Assembly: GCF_018132105.1 (NCBI RefSeq)
Contig: NZ_JWHL01000018.1
Coordinates: 1 to 37,281 of the forward strand
Reading direction: 5' to 3'
Length of the DNA: 37,281 nt
Source: Methanocalculus chunghsingensis
GTDB taxonomy: Archaea > Halobacteriota > Methanomicrobia > Methanomicrobiales > Methanocorpusculaceae
The first letter of the stretch is position 1. Every line of letters starts with the position of its first letter. Below are positions 32,144 through 37,281 of the stretch, in pieces. The notes under the pieces are model-generated. The model was not told the origin of the DNA and made no database searches. It saw nothing but the letters and a program-made list of their open reading frames with translations. The translations under genes and the position numbers were made by a program.

Positions 32144-32332
32144 ATGGTCGAATTAAATCGTGAGAACCGGAGCAGGTTCATGAAAGTGAAATGTCCGGAC
32201 TGTGAGAATGAGCAGGTCGTCTTTGAGAAGGCAACGACAGCTGTTGACTGTATCGTCTGTGGCCATCTCCTTACCGAACCGACCGGCGGCAAAGCAATGA
32301 TAAAGGCTGAGATCGTATCAACATTTGAGTGA
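32144..32332 (+). CDS. rps27e: Ribosomal protein eS27
   Basis: A 62-residue zinc-ribbon protein of the small subunit: C17, C20, C36 and C39 (CPDC, CIVC). The frame opens at GTG 32132, but GGAGTGAG just upstream and the usual [12 protein letters not shown] start favour ATG 32144. It lies between rpl44e and the initiation-factor gene, as in many archaea. Confidence 0.95.
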   Translation: MVELNRENRSRFMKVKCPDCENEQVVFEKATTAVDCIVCGHLLTEPTGGKAMIKAEIVSTFE

Positions 32333-32339
32333 GTGTCTG

Positions 32340-33113
32340 ATGAGCGAGAGGTTATGGCCTGAAGATGGAGAACTGGTAGTCTGCACCGTCGTTGATGTCA
32401 AGGACTTTGCAGCATTCGTTACCCTGGATGAATATGAAGGCCGCCAGGGTCTCATACCAATCTCTGAGATCGCGCGTGGGTGGATCAAATATATTCGTGA
32501 TTTTATCCGTGAGGGGCAGAAAGTCGTCTGTAAAGTCCTTCATGTAGATACCTCGCGCGGGCATATCGACCTCTCATTAAAGGATGTCAATGATCACCAG
32601 CGGCGTGAGAAGATCCAGGAATGGAAGAACGAACAGAAGGCTCATAAGTGGATAGGTTTTGCCGCAGAGGCGACCGGTATCAATCCTGCCGAGATTATCG
32701 ATCCGCTCCGTGCTGAATATTCACTCTTCTATCCATTATTTGAAGAGCTCGTCATTCAGGGAGATGATGTACTGCGCCGGTTTAATCTTCCGGATGCTGT
32801 GATTGCTGCGCTCATGACCGTCGCAGCCGAGAATGTCAAGGTCCAGAAGGTGACGATCTCCGGAATTATTGATATGATGTCGGATAAGCCGGACGGTGTC
32901 AACATCATCAGGCGCGCCCTTCGGAGTGCCGAGACGAAGCTTCCCGGTGTCGATGTGGATATCACCTATCTCGGAGCTCCACGATATCAGGTCAAGGTCA
33001 CCGCTACTGATTATAAAGTTGCGGAGAAGGCGATCGAGAAGGTTGCTTCAAATGCCATCGGTGTCGTAGAGCGAGCTGGCGGAACCGGAAAGCTGATCCG
33101 TAAACAGAAATAA
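32340..33113 (+). CDS. eif2a: Translation initiation factor aIF2, alpha subunit
   Basis: A 257-residue protein: an S1 RNA-binding domain (about 8-85; CTVVDVKDFAAFVTLDEYEGRQGLIP), a helical middle and a C-terminal alpha/beta domain that binds the gamma subunit. It helps bring initiator Met-tRNA to the ribosome. The frame is open to TTG 32325, but ATG 32340 follows GAGTGAG and is the normal start. It lies 7 bases after rps27e. Confidence 0.95.
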   Translation: MSERLWPEDGELVVCTVVDVKDFAAFVTLDEYEGRQGLIPISEIARGWIKYIRDFIREGQKVVCKVLHVDTSRGHIDLSLKDVNDHQRREKIQEWKNEQKAHKWIGFAAEATGINPAEIIDPLRAEYSLFYPLFEELVIQGDDVLRRFNLPDAVIAALMTVAAENVKVQKVTISGIIDMMSDKPDGVNIIRRALRSAETKLPGVDVDITYLGAPRYQVKVTATDYKVAEKAIEKVASNAIGVVERAGGTGKLIRKQK

Positions 33114-33126
33114 GATACCCGGTACT

Positions 33127-33288
33127 ATGTTTGGCCGGATGAGACGGTGCCCTGAAGATGGCACCTATACTTTTTCTCAGATCTGCACCAGATGTGCTGC
33201 ACGCACACGACCGGTGCATCCCCCCCGATTCTCACCACAGGATCGCTATGGCAGATACAGGAGGCAGATGCGTTCATGGATCGAGTAA
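33127..33288 (+). CDS. nop10: H/ACA RNP component Nop10
   Basis: A 53-residue protein of the H/ACA guide-RNA complex that makes pseudouridine in rRNA. It has a CPEDG and CTRC knuckle in which the second ligand of the first pair is replaced (C8-P-E-D), and the family signature HPPRFSPQDRYGRYRRQMR. The gene lies in the 162 bases between aIF2-alpha and PAC2. An inner ATG at 33139 is also possible. Its last 13 bases overlap the PAC2 gene. Linkage of aIF2-alpha, Nop10 and PAC2 is conserved in many archaea. Confidence 0.93.
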   Translation: MFGRMRRCPEDGTYTFSQICTRCAARTRPVHPPRFSPQDRYGRYRRQMRSWIE

Positions 33289-34025
33289 CAATCACCTATA
33301 AGATCGATAATCCGGCTGAATACACCGCACCAATCATGATTGAAGGCCTCCCGGGTGTCGGCCATGTCGGCAAACTTGTCGCGGACCATATCGTTGATGA
33401 ACTCGAAGGCGTTCTGGTTGCCGAGATCATCTCCCACCACTTTCCACCGCAGGTGATGATCGATCGGGAAGGTACTGTTCATCTCCCGAAGAACGAGGTC
33501 TACTATATTCCGGGTGATCAGCCGCTGCTCATTCTGACGGGAGACTGCCAGAGCGTCTCCCCTGAAGGCCATTATGTTATGACCGGCCATTATCTTGATC
33601 TCGCCATGGAGTTTGGTGTCACCCGGATCTATACCCTTGGCGGGTACGGTGTCGGTCACCTCGTCGAGACGCCACGGGTTCTCTGTGCAGCTGATCAGAC
33701 TGAGCTGGTCACTCTGGCTGTAGAAGCTGGCTGTGTCTTTTCACCGGACGAGCCCCCGGGAGGTATCATCGGGGCTGCCGGCCTTCTCATCGCCCTTGGG
33801 TCACTCCGTGGTATCGGGGGTATTGCACTTCTCGGTGAGACGTCAGGATACCTCGTTGATCCCATCAGTGCCCGTGCGGTCATCACCATCCTCTCAAAAC
33901 TCATCGGCCGGGACTTCGATCCCGCCCGTCTTCAGGAGACGGCTGAAGAGCTCGAGGGGGCTCTTGAGAAGCTGAAGGAGTCTGAAGCTGATCGTGAACG
34001 GGATGATCTCTCCTACATCGGGTAG
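33276..34025 (+). CDS. PAC2-family protein (proteasome assembly chaperone-like)
   Basis: A 249-residue protein of the PAC2/PbaB family, ATP-grasp-unrelated and with a Rossmann-like fold. It shows EGLPGVGHVGKLVADHIV, TGDCQSVSPEGHY and GGYGVGHLVE. Archaeal PbaA/PbaB proteins bind proteasome alpha subunits. The C-terminal tail is acidic and helical. AGGAGG (33259-33264) lies 11 bases before the ATG at 33276, inside the nop10 end; the longer frame to 33192 would only repeat nop10 sequence in another frame. Confidence 0.88.
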   Translation: MDRVTITYKIDNPAEYTAPIMIEGLPGVGHVGKLVADHIVDELEGVLVAEIISHHFPPQVMIDREGTVHLPKNEVYYIPGDQPLLILTGDCQSVSPEGHYVMTGHYLDLAMEFGVTRIYTLGGYGVGHLVETPRVLCAADQTELVTLAVEAGCVFSPDEPPGGIIGAAGLLIALGSLRGIGGIALLGETSGYLVDPISARAVITILSKLIGRDFDPARLQETAEELEGALEKLKESEADRERDDLSYIG

Positions 34026-34027
34026 AT

Positions 34028-35143
34028 ATGACCCGTGTTGCAGCCGATCTCCATATACACTCCTGTTTTTCGATGGCAACATCGAAGGATATGATCCCTG
34101 ATCAGATCCTATCCGGGTGTAGGACAAAGGGTATCAACGCTATCGGAAGCGGGGATGCTCTTCATCCGGAATGGAGACGGATGTGGGAGGATACCGATAA
34201 TCAGGAGGGGATCATCATCCTTCCGACGGCGGAGGTTGAGGATCAGAACCGGGTGCATCACCTGATCTTCTCTGAAGAGTTCGAGACGTTTTCAACACTT
34301 GAGGAGACATTTTCCTCATACTGCTCCCATATCAGGACGTCGGGACGGCCGCATCTTCGTCTTGCCGGTTCAGAGATTGCCCGGCATGTTAATGAGGCCG
34401 GAGGGATGATCGGCCCTGCCCATGCCTTCACCCCGTGGCGGTCGATCTATGCCGCTTTCTCTTCGCTTGCTGACTGCTATGGTGATGAAGAGGTCGGGTT
34501 TCTGGAGCTTGGCCTCTCGGCAGACAGCCGGTATGGTGCCGGGATCAGTGAGCTTGCGCAGATTCCGTTTCTGACAAATTCAGATGCCCACAGTCCACAT
34601 CCGGCAAAGCTCGGACGGGAATGTACGATCCTCAGTCTCGAGTCAATGACTCCCGCCGGACTCCTCCGGGCAATCCGATCGGGATCTATTGAGATGAACA
34701 TCGGATTCTTCCCTGAAGAAGGCAAATATAATAGAACCGCCTGTACCCGGTGCTACCACCAGTACTCGCTTGAGGAGGCGGAGAAATACGGATGGCGGTG
34801 TCCGGTTGATAAAGGAAGGATCAAGAAAGGGGTCCGGGATCGCGCCCTCGAATTGACCGATGGCGTGCCGAAAAACCGTCCTCCATACCTCCATATCATC
34901 CCGCTACCGGAGATCATCAGCACAGTTCTTGGGACATCTTCCCCGGTGACGAAGAAATGCCGCCTCCTCTACAATGAACTTATCGGGCTCTTCGATAATG
35001 AGCTTGCTATTCTGATTGCGGTGTCTCCTGATGAGATCCGCTCGGTTCATCAGGGTGTGGGCGATGCCGTAGCCGCCTTCAGGGAGGGGAGGGTAACCCT
35101 TCATCCCGGTGGCGGGGGGCAGTATGGATCTTTCTCACTCTGA
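34028..35143 (+). CDS. endoQ: Endonuclease Q, PHP-domain repair nuclease
   Basis: A 371-residue member of the EndoQ family, which cleaves 5' of uracil, hypoxanthine, xanthine and abasic sites in DNA. PHP metal motifs are DLHIHS (7-12), GDALHP (42-47), the E/H-rich stretch near 69-78 and NSDAHS (184-189). The zinc finger after the PHP domain has C239-x2-C242 and then C258-x2-D261, so the usual fourth cysteine is Asp here. The IKKGVRDRALEL stretch after it is typical. It starts two bases after the PAC2 stop. It overlaps the end of the convergent cbiA gene by nine bases. Confidence 0.88.
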   Translation: MTRVAADLHIHSCFSMATSKDMIPDQILSGCRTKGINAIGSGDALHPEWRRMWEDTDNQEGIIILPTAEVEDQNRVHHLIFSEEFETFSTLEETFSSYCSHIRTSGRPHLRLAGSEIARHVNEAGGMIGPAHAFTPWRSIYAAFSSLADCYGDEEVGFLELGLSADSRYGAGISELAQIPFLTNSDAHSPHPAKLGRECTILSLESMTPAGLLRAIRSGSIEMNIGFFPEEGKYNRTACTRCYHQYSLEEAEKYGWRCPVDKGRIKKGVRDRALELTDGVPKNRPPYLHIIPLPEIISTVLGTSSPVTKKCRLLYNELIGLFDNELAILIAVSPDEIRSVHQGVGDAVAAFREGRVTLHPGGGGQYGSFSL

Positions 35144-36478
35144 GCTATTTTTTTTAGCCATCGCAACAAGTTCCTCTGCAAACCGGTCCGAGAAGTAGAT
35201 GTGGCTGTATCCCGCGATGGTCTCTCCTGCAATAATCCCGTCCTGCTGATCCACAATTCCTTTTCCTCTCTTCAGGATGAAGGCGTAGCGGGTATCTCTG
35301 TCCGGGTGCATTGTTGAGTAATGAAATTCATGTCCTTTAAGGGAGAGTCCTTTCTGGAATGATGAGGAGCTATGATGAACCTCTCCATCAATATATCCAA
35401 GTGCCACAAACCGGCTCTTCATCTCTGCATCTGCCGGTACCACACCTGCGAAGCTGTATCGTTTGTCATCTGTTTCAAGTGAACGGGAGAGATAGATGAG
35501 ACCTCCGCACTCGCCATAGATCGGCAGTCCTTCTTCAGCAGCCTTTTTGATCTCTTTTCGACAGGGGCTCTCCTCAAGTGCCTCTGCATGTAGTTCGGGA
35601 TACCCGCCGCCGAGGTACAGGCCATCGACGTCCGGGAGGTGGTCGGTCATCGGAGAGAAGAAGATGAGTTCTGCACCCGCTCTCCGGAGGCGTGTCAGGT
35701 TCTCTGCGTAATAGAAGCAGAATGCCCGGTCCATCGCAACACCGATCCGGACTCTCTCCGGTTCATTACTCCGTTCATCTTTATTCACCGGGAGCGGGGG
35801 AGCAGTGGCAGCCGCTTTGATGATCCCCTCGATATTACAGCACTCCTCTATGACTGCACTGCTCTTCTCCAATCCATCCCCCTCGCCTGCCATTGCCAGG
35901 CCGAGATGGCGGCTTCCGACGGTGAGTATATCATTCCGGGGGATCCAGCCAAACGAAGGGATTGTCTCCTCAAGGCCTATCATACTCCGGTGGCGTTCTG
36001 ATCCACCGCGATTGTAGATGACGCCGGAGCAGGTTACAGCCGGGTCAAAGCCTGTATATCCCCTGATCAATGCATGGACGCTTCTGCTCATCCCCTTGAC
36101 ATCACAGACGAGGATGATCGGGCATGAGAGGATCTTCGCACAATCCGCAGTACTTGATATGCCTGTGCCATCGATACCGTCATGGAGGCCCATCACTCCT
36201 TCGATGACGGCGATATCCGCTCCTTGCGAGGCTGCAACGAATGTTCTCGTCACCTCATCCTTCCCCATCATGAAGGGATCGAGGTTTCGTGAACTCCTTT
36301 TGCAGATCGCCGTATGGTGGGTCGGATCGATGAAGTCGGGACCTACCTTGAACGGCTGGACCTTCAGGCCTCGTGCGGTAAGCGCCCCCATCAGCCCGGT
36401 TGCGACGGTGGTCTTTCCACAGCCGCTGTGTGTGCCTGCGATAATAATTCTTGGGATATGTATCTCTTTCTCTGACAA
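35135..36478 (-). CDS. cbiA: Cobyrinate or Ni-sirohydrochlorin a,c-diamide synthase
   Basis: A 447-residue glutamine- and ATP-dependent amidase of the CobB/CbiA/CfbB family. The N-terminal P-loop-like GTHSGCGKTT is at 15-24, and the C-terminal class I glutaminase has Cys324 in YGECGGL and His426 in GYSHIY. In methanogens the same family makes both cobalamin (CbiA) and coenzyme F430 (CfbB); the sequence alone does not settle which. The start is TTG with GGAG seven bases upstream; no ATG fits. Divergent cbiM supports a tetrapyrrole metal role. Eight A on this strand near the 3' end encode Lys-Lys-Asn. Confidence 0.92.
   Translation of the reverse strand: MSEKEIHIPRIIIAGTHSGCGKTTVATGLMGALTARGLKVQPFKVGPDFIDPTHHTAICKRSSRNLDPFMMGKDEVTRTFVAASQGADIAVIEGVMGLHDGIDGTGISSTADCAKILSCPIILVCDVKGMSRSVHALIRGYTGFDPAVTCSGVIYNRGGSERHRSMIGLEETIPSFGWIPRNDILTVGSRHLGLAMAGEGDGLEKSSAVIEECCNIEGIIKAAATAPPLPVNKDERSNEPERVRIGVAMDRAFCFYYAENLTRLRRAGAELIFFSPMTDHLPDVDGLYLGGGYPELHAEALEESPCRKEIKKAAEEGLPIYGECGGLIYLSRSLETDDKRYSFAGVVPADAEMKSRFVALGYIDGEVHHSSSSFQKGLSLKGHEFHYSTMHPDRDTRYAFILKRGKGIVDQQDGIIAGETIAGYSHIYFSDRFAEELVAMAKKNSSE
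35148..35155 (+). terminator. T8 run after endoQ, inside cbiA end
   Basis: Eight T lie 5 bases past the endoQ stop on the plus strand, a good oligo-T terminator for the long information-processing run. The same bases encode Lys-Lys-Asn near the C-terminus of the convergent cbiA gene. Confidence 0.45.
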
Positions 36479-36548
36479 TGCGCAGCTCCCCTCCTCTCTC
36501 AGAACCTGCGCTCTCTGATCAGAAAAATGTGGGGTTTTGTCAGAGGGA

Positions 36549-36590
36549 TATAGGTAGATTCATATGTCAAAATTATCTTACCTATAGTAA
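36549..36590. promoter_or_regulatory. Dyad operator candidate between cbiA and cbiM
   Basis: A perfect 8-bp inverted repeat TATAGGTA (36549-36556) / TACCTATA (36579-36586) spans 38 bases; with one bulged base the arms extend by GAT/ATC. A second small repeat TTAC-N5-GTAA (36578-36590) overlaps the right half. The site lies 18-59 bases before the cbiM start and 71-112 bases before the cbiA start, where a metal- or cobalamin-responsive regulator might act. GGTG at 36599-36602 serves as the cbiM ribosome-binding site. Confidence 0.45.
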
Positions 36591-36607
36591 ATAAAATTGG
36601 TGTATAT

Positions 36608-37281
36608 ATGCATATCATGGAAGGTTTTTTACCGAGCCCCTGGTGGCAGATCTGGCTTGTTCTCTCTGCCCCTTTTGTTCTCATGGGCTTTTATTCCCTC
36701 AGAAAGCTTCTTCGTGAAAACCGGGAGGCATTGCCGCTCCTTGCTGTTGCCGGGGCATTCGTCTTCGTCCTTTCATCACTGAAGCTTCCTTCGGTTACCG
36801 GCAGTTGTTCGCATCCTACTGGAACAGGACTGGGTTCTGTGCTCTTCGGCCCGTTCATCGCGTCAGTGCTCGCTTTGATCGTCCTTGTGTACCAGGCACT
36901 CTTCCTTGCGCATGGCGGTATCTCAACGCTCGGTGCCAATCTCTTCTCGATGGGAATTGCAGGACCTGTTGTGGCCTATGCGATCTTTATTACAGGAAGG
37001 AAAATTGGAATGAATGAAATCATAACGATCTTCTGTGCAGCAGCCCTTGCAAATATTGTCACGTATCTTGTCACCTCACTGCAGCTTGCCCTGGCATTCC
37101 CTGCAGAGACTGGTGGTGTGGTAGCGTCTTTTATGGCATTCGGAGCAATCTTTGCTGTGACACAGATACCGCTTGCAATCATAGAGGGTGTCGTCATCGC
37201 ACTCGTCTTCAAGTATATCATTCAGCTGAAGCCGGAGATCCTCATCAGGCTTGGGGTCATCTCACAGGAGAGGGTGAATCG
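36608..37281 (+). CDS. cbiM: CbiM/NikM substrate-capture subunit of cobalt/nickel ECF transporter (partial)
   Basis: The first 224 residues of a membrane protein; the 3' end lies outside the window. It begins MHIMEGFLPSPWW; the N-terminal Met-His-Ile-Met loop enters the protein and His2 binds Co2+ or Ni2+. Further marks are KLPSVTGSCSHPTGTGLG, with metal-contacting His, and several membrane helices. The choice of Co or Ni cannot be made from this. The rest of the transporter (CbiN/NikN, CbiQ, CbiO) is expected to the right. Confidence 0.93.
   Translation, partial: MHIMEGFLPSPWWQIWLVLSAPFVLMGFYSLRKLLRENREALPLLAVAGAFVFVLSSLKLPSVTGSCSHPTGTGLGSVLFGPFIASVLALIVLVYQALFLAHGGISTLGANLFSMGIAGPVVAYAIFITGRKIGMNEIITIFCAAALANIVTYLVTSLQLALAFPAETGGVVASFMAFGAIFAVTQIPLAIIEGVVIALVFKYIIQLKPEILIRLGVISQERVN

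Noticed and set aside
33192-33275. Longer PAC2 start with Cys-rich N-terminus
   Set aside because: These codons are nop10 in another frame; AGGAGG precedes the ATG at 33276.
36549-36590. Cobalamin riboswitch or NikR site upstream of cbiM
   Set aside because: The spacer is too short and lacks the B12-box; the half-sites do not match the bacterial NikR consensus.
1-37281. Mobile element, prophage or CRISPR array
   Set aside because: No transposase, integrase or phage gene, no direct-repeat array and no attachment-site duplication at either tRNA was seen.

Overview
The window is archaeal chromosomal DNA, most likely from a hydrogenotrophic methanogen of the order Methanomicrobiales; a Methanocalculus-like origin is a guess from gene style. 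The archaeal assignment rests on sn-glycerol-1-phosphate dehydrogenase, archaeal-type ProRS, PriS primase, GINS, ribosomal proteins eL42 and eS27, aIF2-alpha, Nop10, a PAC2-family protein, archaeal Elp3, endonuclease Q, and AT-rich TATA boxes that often sit 25-30 bases before a near-leaderless start. CbiA/CfbB-CbiM (cobalt/nickel tetrapyrrole supply) and tungsten-type AOR fit a methanogen. Genes are tightly packed on both strands. No IS, prophage, CRISPR array or rRNA was seen, and no gene-free stretch exceeds about 200 bases.

Layout. 1-3.2 kb: the tail of a probable receiver-domain protein, then a polar amino-acid ABC transporter (lipoprotein, permease, ATPase, permease). 3.2-5.5 kb (minus): a dCache-HAMP-PP2C (SpoIIE-type) phosphatase translationally coupled to a 54-residue triple-CxxC protein. 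5.6-9.4 kb: a two-TM potassium channel with an unfamiliar helical C-terminal domain, a 63-residue orphan, an EamA transporter, a secreted PGF-CTERM-like protein that seems to start at AUA, and an alpha/beta hydrolase. 9.4-13.6 kb (minus): acyl-CoA synthetase (PrpE-like), then tungstopterin aldehyde:ferredoxin oxidoreductase, then a MoaD-like protein. 13.7-19 kb: tRNA-Phe, DHH phosphoesterase, an orphan, MetRS, threonine ammonia-lyase, tRNA-Arg. 19-22.2 kb: ferritin and a copper P1B ATPase. 22.3-28.2 kb: a zinc-ribbon protein with a long leader, a DUF63-SpoIIM-ProRS operon, divergent egsA-UPF0179, and an ADP-ribosylglycohydrolase. 28.2-35.1 kb (plus): an information-processing run UPF0058, elp3, priS, gins, rpl42e, rps27e, eif2a, nop10, PAC2, endoQ, with many ATGA or near-zero junctions. 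35.1-37.3 kb: cbiA/cfbB and, divergently, cbiM, cut by the right edge.

How genes work together. The 28-35 kb run joins tRNA wobble modification, replication priming, CMG helicase assembly, translation initiation, rRNA pseudouridylation and repair of deaminated DNA; much of it is a known conserved archaeal neighbourhood. The AOR set suggests a route aldehyde to acid to acyl-CoA. Two genes shorter than 60 codons were found by reading the strands directly: the zinc-ribbon gene at 3235-3399 and nop10 at 33127-33288. Several intergenic spaces hold clean inverted repeats over TATA boxes, starts or gene ends. The most notable are a repeat covering the prpE Shine-Dalgarno, a gene-end hairpin capped by a C(UUCG)G loop after eamA, and a dyad between cbiA and cbiM. 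No single wholly new system can be proven from sequence alone. The strongest leads are the AUA-start secreted protein, the PP2C/zinc-ribbon pair, the channel with the unknown domain, and the AOR-acyl-CoA synthetase set.
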